A DNA stretch of 15,338 nt from Thioalkalivibrio sp. (GCA_003563455.1 PWRV01000261.1:1-15338), one strand, 5' to 3'; counted from the stretch's first letter, positions 1 through 13,065 are shown. Notes: generated by a model not told the origin, from the letters alone. A program made the numbers and translations.

Positions 1-121
1 CAACGTGAAGATGACGGTGTCGCTGATCAGTCCGATTGCGATGGAGGACGGTCTGCGCTTTGCGATCCGCGAAGGTGGCCGTACCGTCGGCGCCGGCGTC
101 GTCTCCAAGATCATCGAGTGA
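1..121 (+). CDS. tuf: Elongation factor Tu, C-terminal fragment (first tuf copy, cut by window edge)
   Basis: EF-Tu is the GTPase that carries aminoacyl-tRNA to the ribosomal A site. Only the last 39 codons are present, read from base 2 to the TGA at 119-121. They encode the end of domain 3, including NVKMTVSLISPIAMEDG and the closing GGRTVGAG-x-V-x-KIIE signature, which is essentially invariant in bacterial EF-Tu. A second tuf copy begins at 15217, so this locus carries the two-copy arrangement common in gammaproteobacteria, with one tuf upstream of secE and one after fusA. The gene ends naturally and is followed 22 bases later by a strong hairpin terminator, so this copy is probably the last gene of an operon that starts outside the window. 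Its stop codon overlaps a TG-N-TACAAT promoter-like element. Confidence 0.97.
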   Translation, partial: NVKMTVSLISPIAMEDGLRFAIREGGRTVGAGVVSKIIE

Positions 122-127
122 TACAAT
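119..127 (+). promoter_or_regulatory. Candidate extended -10 promoter element overlapping the tuf stop codon
   Basis: The bases TGATACAAT form an extended -10 motif (TG-N-TACAAT, 5 of 6 to TATAAT), and the TG comes from the tuf stop codon. The hexamer 17 bases upstream of TACAAT (TCGTCT, 99-104) matches TTGACA at only 3 of 6 positions, as expected if an extended -10 carries the promoter. Transcription would start near 133-135 and run through the terminator hairpin at 144-181 toward tRNA-Trp. No better promoter fits between the terminator and the tRNA, where only 15 bases remain. This is inference from motif match alone. Confidence 0.4.
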
Positions 128-143
128 CCTGAATCCGTGTCAC

Positions 144-181
144 CGCGGGGGGCGGCTGTTGCCGTCTCCCGCGTTACTTTT
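144..181 (+). terminator. Intrinsic (Rho-independent) terminator after tuf
   Basis: Bases 144-156 pair with 161-173 in a continuous 13-bp stem (two G.U pairs, the rest Watson-Crick), closed by a TGTT loop. The stem is followed directly by TTACTTTT at 174-181. This is a textbook intrinsic terminator and would end transcripts of the upstream tuf operon. The mature tRNA-Trp begins only 15 bases later, so tRNA-Trp, secE and nusG depend either on readthrough or on the promoter-like element at 119-127, whose transcript would also cross this terminator. Confidence 0.87.
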
Positions 182-196
182 CGGAAGCGCAGCCAC

Positions 197-272
<76 letters not shown>

Positions 273-308
273 ACTTCCGAGTGGCAGCGGGCTTCGGGTG
301 ATAATTTC

Positions 309-677
309 ATGAGTGAACGTACGGAACAGACTGAAGGCGGGCTTGACACCGTCAAGCTCTTCGTGGCGGTTGCGCTGCTGATTGCCGGCGTGATGGGGTT
401 CTATTACTTCACCGCCGAGTCGATGCTGGTGCGGGTGCTCGGCCTGCTTGCCGTCGTCGGCGTTGCCCTGGGCATCGCCGCCACGACGTACAAGGGCCGC
501 CAGCTTGCGGGCTTCATGGGCAACGCCCGCACGGAGGTTCGCAAGATGGTCTGGCCGACCCGGGTCGAGACCACGCAGACCACGCTGATCGTGATCGGTA
601 TCGTGATTCTGGTCGGGATCTTCCTCTGGTTGATGGACACGCTGCTCGGCTGGATTGTCCGGCAGCTCATTGGTTGA
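309..677 (+). CDS. secE: Preprotein translocase subunit SecE
   Basis: SecE is the small essential clamp subunit of the inner-membrane SecYEG channel, which exports unfolded proteins with SecA or inserts membrane proteins. The 122-residue product is close to the 127 of E. coli and has the three-helix gammaproteobacterial form: hydrophobic segments at about 15-34, 39-59 and 92-114. The conserved cytoplasmic amphipathic helix ends in EVRKMVWPTRVET (76-88), the SecE family signature, just before the third helix. The ATG at 309 is chosen because GGTGAT at 297-302 matches the distal Shine-Dalgarno consensus at suitable spacing. Longer in-frame extension would run into the tRNA gene. nusG follows after 15 bases, the near-universal secE-nusG pairing. 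Confidence 0.97.
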   Translation: MSERTEQTEGGLDTVKLFVAVALLIAGVMGFYYFTAESMLVRVLGLLAVVGVALGIAATTYKGRQLAGFMGNARTEVRKMVWPTRVETTQTTLIVIGIVILVGIFLWLMDTLLGWIVRQLIG

Positions 678-692
678 CCAGGGGGGAAGGTC

Positions 693-1226
693 ATGGCACT
701 GCGCTGGTATGTGGTACAGGCCTTTTCGGGCTTCGAGTCCCAGGTGAAAAGGTCGCTGGAGGAGCGGATCGAGCGCTTCGGGATGCAGGATCACTTCGGG
801 CAGATCCTCGTTCCCACCGAAGAGGTCGTCGAAATGAAGGACGGCCAGAAGCGAAAGAGCGAACGCAAGTTCTTTCCCGGCTACGTACTGGTGCAGATGG
901 ACCTGAACGACGAGGCCTGGCACCTGGTGAAGGCGGTTCCGCGCGTCCTGGGTTTCATCGGCGGGTCCGCGGACAAGCCGGCGCCGATCAGCGACAAGGA
1001 GGCCGACGCGATCCTCCAGCGCATGCAGGAGGGCGCCGAGAAGCCGCGGCCGAAGGTGCTGTTCGAAGTCGGCGAGATGGTGCGCGTCACCGAGGGTCCG
1101 TTCAATGACTTCAGCGGCGTCGTTGAAGAGGTCAACTACGACAAGAGCCGCCTCCTGGTGGCCGTCCAGATATTCGGGCGCTCGACGCCCGTGGAACTCG
1201 AGTTCCATCAAGTCGAGAAATCCTGA
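693..1226 (+). CDS. nusG: Transcription termination/antitermination factor NusG
   Basis: NusG binds the clamp helices of RNA polymerase beta', suppresses pausing, and uses its C-terminal domain to contact Rho or ribosomal protein S10, thereby linking transcription to translation or to Rho-dependent termination. The 177-residue protein (E. coli 181) begins with the NGN domain (RWYVVQAFSGFE at 4-15, FFPGYVLVQM at 60-69) and ends with a KOW domain from about 125 (VGEMVRVTEGPFNDFSG at 126-142). The ATG at 693 follows a purine-rich GGGGGGAAGG tract at 681-690. The stop codon is followed immediately by a 7-bp hairpin. No insertion or truncation is seen. Confidence 0.98.
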   Translation: MALRWYVVQAFSGFESQVKRSLEERIERFGMQDHFGQILVPTEEVVEMKDGQKRKSERKFFPGYVLVQMDLNDEAWHLVKAVPRVLGFIGGSADKPAPISDKEADAILQRMQEGAEKPRPKVLFEVGEMVRVTEGPFNDFSGVVEEVNYDKSRLLVAVQIFGRSTPVELEFHQVEKS

Positions 1227-1243
1227 CGCGGCACGCGCCGCGT
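1226..1243 (+). promoter_or_regulatory. Hairpin at the nusG stop codon, start of the rplK leader
   Basis: ACGCGGC (1226-1232) pairs perfectly with GCCGCGT (1237-1243) around a 4-base loop ACGC. A second small hairpin follows at 1251-1265 (CGGTTC/GAGCCG with one T.G pair and a GGG loop). There is no T-tract, so neither is an intrinsic terminator. In E. coli the leader of rplK carries the translational operator for L1, a mimic of its 23S rRNA site. This 67-base leader is the place to look for it, but I could not identify the L1 motif with confidence. Confidence 0.45.
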
Positions 1244-1293
1244 GTTGAAACGGTTCGGGGAGCCGCGAGGCGCTTGCACCCGAAGGAGAGGAA

Positions 1294-1725
1294 ATGGCCA
1301 AGAAGATTACGGCATACATCAAGCTGCAGGTCCCGGCCGGCAAGGCCAACCCGAGCCCGCCGGTGGGCCCGGCCCTCGGCCAGCGCGGGGTCAACATCAT
1401 GGAATTCTGCAAGGCCTTCAACGCGGCCACGCAGAGCATGGAACCGGGCCTGCCGATTCCGGTGGTGATCACCGTGTACGCGGACCGCAGCTTCACTTTC
1501 GTCACCAAGACCCCGCCGGCTGCGGTGCTGCTGAAGAAGGCCGCCGGCGTGACCAGCGGATCGGGCACCCCGAACACGAAGAAGGTGGGTACCGTCACCC
1601 GCGAGCAGCTCGAGGAGATCGCGCGGGCCAAGGAGCCCGACCTGACCGCGGCCGACCTCGACTCCGCGGTGCGCACCATTGCCGGAAGTGCCCGCAGCAT
1701 GGGCCTGCAAGTGGAGGGCCTCTGA
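1294..1725 (+). CDS. rplK: 50S ribosomal protein L11
   Basis: L11 forms the base of the ribosomal stalk with L10 and 23S rRNA helices 43/44, the GTPase-associated centre, and is needed for RelA activation and factor-dependent steps. The 143 residues (E. coli 142) show the proline-rich N-terminal segment with PPVGPALGQRGVNIMEFCKAFN (22-43), and the rRNA-binding C-terminal domain from about 76, including TKTPPAAVLLKKAAG (71-85) and the KVGTVTREQLEEIA stretch. The ATG at 1294 has a good AAGGAG at 1283-1288. Its last codons contain the Shine-Dalgarno of rplA, so translation of the two is likely coupled. Confidence 0.98.
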   Translation: MAKKITAYIKLQVPAGKANPSPPVGPALGQRGVNIMEFCKAFNAATQSMEPGLPIPVVITVYADRSFTFVTKTPPAAVLLKKAAGVTSGSGTPNTKKVGTVTREQLEEIARAKEPDLTAADLDSAVRTIAGSARSMGLQVEGL

Positions 1726-1726
1726 G

Positions 1727-2422
1727 ATGGCGAAGATGTCGAAGCGCGCTCGCGCAATCCGCGAAAAAATCCGTCCGGGCGAGACCTATCCCGCCACCGA
1801 GGCATTCGACCTGCTGCGTGACCTGTCTGCGGTGAAGTTCCGCGAATCGGTCGATGCTTCCGTGAATCTCGGCGTCGATCCGCGCAAATCGGATCAGGTC
1901 GTGCGCGGCTCCACGGTGCTGCCCAACGGCACCGGCAAGACCGTTCGCGTGGCCGTGTTCACCCAGGGTGCGAATGCCGACGCGGCCCGGGAGGCAGGCG
2001 CCGACGTGGTGGGCATGGAGGACCTCGCGGAGCAGGTGCGGGCCGGAGAACTGAATTTCGATGTGGTGGTCGCATCGCCCGATGCGATGCGCGTGGTCGG
2101 GCAGCTCGGGCAGATCCTCGGCCCCCGCGGGCTGATGCCGAACCCGAAGGTTGGCACCGTGACCCCGGACGTCGCCACGGCGGTGAAGAACGCGAAGGGC
2201 GGCCAGGTCCGTTACCGCACCGACAAGGGCGGAATCATCCACTGCTCGATCGGCGCGATCGACTTCGCCAGTGATGCGTTGACGGAGAACCTGAACGCGT
2301 TGCTCGCGGACCTGTTGAAGCTGAAGCCGTCCACGTCCAAGGGCGTCTACGTCCGGCGCGTCACGGTCTCGTCCACGATGGGCCCGGGCCTGCAGCTGGA
2401 CCCGGCGACCCTGAAGCTCTGA
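1727..2422 (+). CDS. rplA: 50S ribosomal protein L1
   Basis: L1 binds 23S rRNA helices 76-78, forms the mobile L1 stalk that guides deacylated tRNA out of the E site, and in E. coli represses translation of its own rplK-rplA mRNA. The 231-residue product (E. coli 234) contains the family signature QILGPRGLMPNPKVGTVT (about 126-143) and the C-terminal KPSTSKGVYVRRVTVSSTMGPG segment at the end. The ATG at 1727 lies one base after the rplK stop. Its ribosome-binding site GGAGG (1713-1717) is inside rplK, so coupled translation keeping L11 and L1 equimolar is expected. An upstream in-frame start inside rplK is rejected because it would add unrelated residues. Confidence 0.98.
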   Translation: MAKMSKRARAIREKIRPGETYPATEAFDLLRDLSAVKFRESVDASVNLGVDPRKSDQVVRGSTVLPNGTGKTVRVAVFTQGANADAAREAGADVVGMEDLAEQVRAGELNFDVVVASPDAMRVVGQLGQILGPRGLMPNPKVGTVTPDVATAVKNAKGGQVRYRTDKGGIIHCSIGAIDFASDALTENLNALLADLLKLKPSTSKGVYVRRVTVSSTMGPGLQLDPATLKL

Positions 2423-2443
2423 AGTCCCTTGATTTGGGTAGGA

Positions 2444-2613
2444 CGCCACCGTGCGGTGGCGGACCATCCAAGACCGCAGGCGCGGTACGCCGCTTAAAAA
2501 CGCAGCCTGCGCAGATGGTGTCAGCCCGATTCAGGAATGTCCTGCGGCGGGAAGCACCAGGAAGCCCCGGGGGTGGTTGACCCGGTCTGCAACGATCGCC
2601 GGCGACGGCGATC
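2444..2613 (+). ncRNA. Structured L10 leader (candidate autoregulatory mRNA site upstream of rplJ)
   Basis: The rplA-rplJ gap holds several nested helices. Visible ones are: CGCCACC/GGTGGCG (2444-2450 with 2455-2461); ACCATC/GATGGT (2463-2468 with 2514-2519); CGCAGGC/GCCTGCG (2475-2481 with 2505-2511); GCGG/CCGC with a TACG loop (2482-2493); CAGGA/TCCTG (2532-2536 with 2540-2544); and GATCGCC/GGCGATC (2594-2600 with 2607-2613) just before the rplJ ribosome-binding site. The second and third helices stack across an asymmetric internal loop, CAAGAC opposite CA, containing GA steps and resembling a kink-turn. In E. coli the L10(L12)4 complex represses rplJL translation through a bulged, kink-turn-like site well upstream of rplJ. 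Position and fold agree. The identity is inference. Confidence 0.6.
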
Positions 2614-2618
2614 ACAAC

Positions 2619-2623
2619 GGAGG
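2619..2623 (+). promoter_or_regulatory. Ribosome-binding site deciding the rplJ start
   Basis: GGAGG sits 9 bases before GTG 2633 but 15 bases before the next in-frame ATG at 2639. This favours the GTG start. The resulting N-terminus MAMNLDDK aligns directly with MALNLQDK of E. coli L10. Confidence 0.85.
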
Positions 2624-2632
2624 AAAGACAAC

Positions 2633-3163
2633 GTGGCTATGAATCTCGACGACAAGAAGGTGGTTGTCTCGGAAGTGGCCGCGGTTGCTGCCTCGGCGCA
2701 TTCCGCCATTGCTGCGGAATATCGTGGTCTGTCGGTGGCCCAGATGACCGAACTGCGCAGGCAGGCGCGGTCGTCCGGTGTTTACCTGCGGGTCGTGAAG
2801 AACACCCTGGCCAGGCGGGCGGTCGAGGGGACCGACTTCGAATGCATGCAGGAGGGCTTCGTCGGCCCGTTGCTGCTGGCATTCAGCGAGGAGGATCCCG
2901 GCGCCGCCGCGCGACTGGTGAAGGGTTTCGCGAAGACCCACGACAGGCTGCAGGTCAAGCTGGTCTCCTTCGGGGGGCAGCTGCTGGGTGCATCCGATCT
3001 TGATCGGCTGGCCGAGCTGCCCACCCGCGACGAGGCCCTCAGTCAGCTGATGGCCGTAATGAAGGCGCCGCTTGACAAGTTCGCCCGCACCCTCAACGAG
3101 GTGCCGGGCAAGATGGTGCGCACCGTGGCAGCGATCCGTGATCAAAAGCAGGCAGCCGCCTGA
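2633..3163 (+). CDS. rplJ: 50S ribosomal protein L10
   Basis: L10 anchors the L7/L12 dimers to the ribosome and, as the L10(L12)4 complex, represses its own mRNA in E. coli. The 176 residues (E. coli 165) have the rRNA-binding N-terminal domain with VAQMTELRRQARSSGV (35-50) and LRVVKNTLARRAVEGT (52-67), then FVGPLLLAF (76-84) and an alanine/lysine-rich helical C-terminus that binds L7/L12. The GTG start is supported by spacing from GGAGG and by family alignment. About 10 extra residues sit near the C-terminal L7/L12-binding helix (EVPGKMVRTVAAIRDQ), possibly lengthening that region. rplL follows after 44 bases, which include a short GGGC/GCCC hairpin (3181-3192). Confidence 0.97.
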   Translation: MAMNLDDKKVVVSEVAAVAASAHSAIAAEYRGLSVAQMTELRRQARSSGVYLRVVKNTLARRAVEGTDFECMQEGFVGPLLLAFSEEDPGAAARLVKGFAKTHDRLQVKLVSFGGQLLGASDLDRLAELPTRDEALSQLMAVMKAPLDKFARTLNEVPGKMVRTVAAIRDQKQAAA

Positions 3164-3207
3164 AACATTTCTGAATAGACGGGCGGTAGCCCATTAGGAG
3201 AATCAAG

Positions 3208-3588
3208 ATGGCAGTTTCGAAAGAGGAAATCCTGGAAACGATCGGCAACATGACCGTGCTCGAGATCGTTGACCTGATCAGCGCGATGGAAGAGAAGTTC
3301 GGTGTGTCGGCAGCGGCTGCCGTCGCCGCCGCGCCGGCTGCCGCCGCCGCGGGCGAGGCCGAGGCGGAAGAGGTCAAGGACGAGTTCAACGTCGTGATGA
3401 GCAGCTTCGGTTCCAACAAGGTTGGCGTGATCAAGGTCGTGCGGGCGCTGACCGGTCTTGGTCTGAAGGAAGCCAAGGACATGGTCGAGGGTGTGCCGGC
3501 GACCGTCAAGGAATCGGCGACCAAGGACGAGGCCGAGAAGATGAAGAAGGAACTGGAAGAAGCCGGCGCTACGGTCGAGTTGAAGTAA
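3208..3588 (+). CDS. rplL: 50S ribosomal protein L7/L12
   Basis: L7/L12 is the multi-copy acidic stalk protein that recruits and activates translational GTPases (EF-Tu, EF-G, IF2, RF3). The 126-residue sequence (E. coli 121) has the expected plan: an N-terminal dimerisation and L10-binding helix pair (1-31), a flexible Ala/Pro/Glu hinge (about 32-54), and a compact C-terminal domain (55-126) with SNKVGVIKVVRALTGLGLKEAK, split here as SNKVGVIKVVRA (69-80) and LTGLGLKEAK (81-90). ATG 3208 is preceded by TAGGAG with 7-base spacing. An AT-rich stretch just after the stop (3586-3599) stands out in this GC-rich DNA and could be an RNase E-type cleavage region. That last point is inference. Confidence 0.98.
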   Translation: MAVSKEEILETIGNMTVLEIVDLISAMEEKFGVSAAAAVAAAPAAAAAGEAEAEEVKDEFNVVMSSFGSNKVGVIKVVRALTGLGLKEAKDMVEGVPATVKESATKDEAEKMKKELEEAGATVELK

Positions 3589-3630
3589 TATTTTCTTTGT
3601 CAGTTGTTCAGTGAGCTAGCGCGGAACCCC

Positions 3631-3658
3631 GGGCTGGCGGGCGAAAGTCCGTCAGCCC
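3631..3658 (+). promoter_or_regulatory. rplL-rpoB intercistronic hairpin with GAAA tetraloop (processing or attenuation site)
   Basis: Bases 3631-3642 pair with 3647-3658 in an uninterrupted 12-bp stem with two G.U pairs, closed by a GAAA (GNRA) tetraloop. No T-run follows (TGGCCCGTGG), so it is not a normal intrinsic terminator. In E. coli the rplL-rpoB gap contains a partial attenuator that lowers rpoBC expression relative to ribosomal protein genes, and an RNase III cleavage site. This hairpin occupies the equivalent position and may serve either role. The rest of the 128-base gap shows nothing else clear apart from the rpoB ribosome-binding site at about 3707-3711. Confidence 0.6.
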
Positions 3659-3716
3659 TGGCCCGTGGTGGTGTTGATGCGCCGCCCGATGACCCCAGTT
3701 GCTGCCGAGGTAACCC

Positions 3717-7793
<4,077 letters not shown>

Positions 7794-7813
7794 TCCGCCA
7801 GTGGACGCACATT

Positions 7814-7836
7814 CCGGGGTGCCACGGCACCCCCGG
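7814..7836 (+). promoter_or_regulatory. rpoB-rpoC intercistronic hairpin
   Basis: GGGGTGC (7816-7822) pairs with GCACCCC (7827-7833) around a CACG loop, and CC/GG pairs extend it past a single bulged C at 7834. It is followed 7 bases later by CCTTTTG, too short and too far away for a convincing terminator, and then by the rpoC ribosome-binding site GAGG (7850-7853). It may stabilise or space the two cistrons. A regulatory function is not shown. Confidence 0.45.
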
Positions 7837-7860
7837 CACGACCTTTTGCGAGGCAAACGA

Positions 7861-12078
<4,218 letters not shown>

Positions 12079-12090
12079 AGGCGAATTACC

Positions 12091-12119
12091 TTGACAGTGA
12101 GGGGAGCGGTCCTTAAAAT
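12091..12119 (+). promoter_or_regulatory. Strong sigma-70 promoter of the str operon
   Basis: A perfect -35 box TTGACA (12091-12096) is followed after exactly 17 bases by TAAAAT (12114-12119), a 5 of 6 match to the -10 consensus. The start point would fall near 12126-12129. The discriminator after the -10 is pyrimidine- and GC-rich (TCCGCTCCC), as in promoters under stringent control by ppGpp/DksA; that regulatory reading is inference. The promoter lies just after the rpoC stop and faces rpsL, separating the rpoBC and str transcription units. Confidence 0.83.
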
Positions 12120-12128
12120 TCCGCTCCC
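12102..12128. repeat. Inverted repeat flanking the str promoter -10 box
   Basis: GGGAGCGG (12102-12109) is a perfect inverted copy of CCGCTCCC (12121-12128). The 11-base centre TCCTTAAAATT contains the -10 hexamer. The arms can be lengthened by further pairs past one bulged G. The arm centres are 19 bases apart, close to two helical turns, as for a dimeric DNA-binding protein. No T-run follows on either strand, so it is not a terminator. It could be an operator, a cruciform-prone element, or a hairpin in RNA reading through from rpoC. Confidence 0.7.
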
Positions 12129-12129
12129 T

Positions 12130-12167
12130 CGGCAGGCCGGTCGTGGTATCGGCCTGTCGTTATTTTT
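12130..12167 (+). terminator. Intrinsic terminator in the rpsL leader (possible attenuator)
   Basis: Bases 12130-12141 pair with 12148-12159 in a 12-bp stem (two G.U pairs) with a 6-base loop CGTGGT, followed at once by TTATTTTT (12160-12167). This has the full form of an intrinsic terminator. It lies downstream of the str promoter start point and only 19 bases before the rpsL start, so it would stop both rpoC readthrough and transcripts from the str promoter unless it is leaky or conditionally bypassed. No second promoter is visible between it and rpsL. Confidence 0.85.
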
Positions 12168-12186
12168 CGGCTTGGAGAAAGTGTTA

Positions 12187-12564
12187 ATGGCCACGATCAA
12201 CCAGTTGGTGCGCAAGCCGCGCAAGCGCAGGGTCGAGAAGAGTGCGGTGCCTGCACTGCAGGGTTCGCCGCAGAAGCGGGGTGTCTGCACGCGTGTGTAC
12301 ACCACCACGCCAAAGAAGCCGAACTCCGCCCTGCGCAAGGTCGCGCGCGTGCGCCTGACCAATGGCTACGAGGTCAGCAGCTACATCGGCGGCGAGGGTC
12401 ACAACCTCCAGGAGCACTCGGTGGTCCTGATCCGGGGCGGCCGCGTGAAGGACCTGCCGGGCGTGCGCTATCACACCGTGCGCGGCAGTCTTGATACCCA
12501 GGGCGTGCAGAAACGCACGCAGGGCCGTTCGAAGTACGGCGCGAAGCGCCCGAAAAAGAGCTAA
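12187..12564 (+). CDS. rpsL: 30S ribosomal protein S12
   Basis: S12 sits at the decoding centre and controls tRNA selection accuracy. The 125 residues (E. coli 124) are highly conserved: CTRVYTTTPKKPNSALRK (34-51), GGEGHNLQEHSV (68-79) and RGGRVKDLPGVRYHTVRG. Lysines K43 and K88, the main sites of streptomycin-resistance substitutions, are both wild type. D89 is the conserved aspartate that RimO methylthiolates in E. coli. ATG 12187 follows GGAG at 12174-12177. An in-frame extension back to the promoter's TTG at 12091 is rejected because it would translate the promoter and terminator. First gene of the str operon, with rpsG 24 bases downstream. Confidence 0.99.
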   Translation: MATINQLVRKPRKRRVEKSAVPALQGSPQKRGVCTRVYTTTPKKPNSALRKVARVRLTNGYEVSSYIGGEGHNLQEHSVVLIRGGRVKDLPGVRYHTVRGSLDTQGVQKRTQGRSKYGAKRPKKS

Positions 12565-12588
12565 TTCCGTCGGTTCAGGAAGACAACC

Positions 12589-13056
12589 ATGTCCAGAAGA
12601 TCAGAGGCACCCAAGCGCCAGATTCTCCCCGATCCGAAGTTCGGTAGCGAGCGCCTGGCCAAGTTCATCAACACCGTGATGCGCGATGGCAAGAAGTCTG
12701 TTGCCGAGGGCGTGATATACGGTGCGCTCGACCAGATCGAGACCAAGCGTGGCGACGGCATGGGTGTGCTCGACAAGGCCCTGGAAAACGTGCGCCCGCG
12801 GGTCGAGGTGAAGTCGCGGCGTGTCGGTGGCGCCACCTACCAGGTGCCGGTGGAAGTGCGGACCGTTCGCCAGGATGCGCTGGCGATGCGCTGGCTCGTG
12901 GATGCGGCGCGCAAGCGCGGCGAGCGCTCCATGTCCCTGAAGCTCGCGGGCGAACTGATGGACGCTTCCGACAGCAAGGGCTCCGCTGTGAAGAAGCGGG
13001 AAGACACCCACCGCATGGCGGAGGCGAACAAGGCCTTCGCGCACTTCCGCTGGTGA
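12589..13056 (+). CDS. rpsG: 30S ribosomal protein S7
   Basis: S7 nucleates assembly of the 30S head by binding the 3' major domain of 16S rRNA and contacts E-site tRNA. In E. coli it also represses its own operon. The 155 residues agree with the common short bacterial form of about 156. Visible signatures are the start MSRRSEAPKRQILPDPKFGS, the beta-hairpin region VGGATYQVPVEV (79-90), RWLVDAARKR, and the end REDTHRMAEANKAFAHFRW. ATG 12589 has AGGA at 12577-12580. The spacer from rpsL is only 24 bases, unlike the long E. coli spacer that holds the S7 operator. Confidence 0.98.
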   Translation: MSRRSEAPKRQILPDPKFGSERLAKFINTVMRDGKKSVAEGVIYGALDQIETKRGDGMGVLDKALENVRPRVEVKSRRVGGATYQVPVEVRTVRQDALAMRWLVDAARKRGERSMSLKLAGELMDASDSKGSAVKKREDTHRMAEANKAFAHFRW

Positions 13057-13065
13057 GCAACGAGA

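Noticed and set aside
1245..1273. TTGAAA at 1245-1250 as a -35 box for an rplK promoter.
   Set aside because: No -10-like hexamer at 16-18 bases downstream; the region there is GC-only (GAGGCG).
2577..2605. TTGACC at 2577-2582 as a promoter for rplJ.
   Set aside because: The -10 position falls in CGGCGA inside a GC-rich hairpin.
12091..12186. N-terminal extension of rpsL from TTG 12091.
   Set aside because: It covers the promoter and terminator and adds residues absent from all S12 proteins I know. ATG 12187 is well supported.
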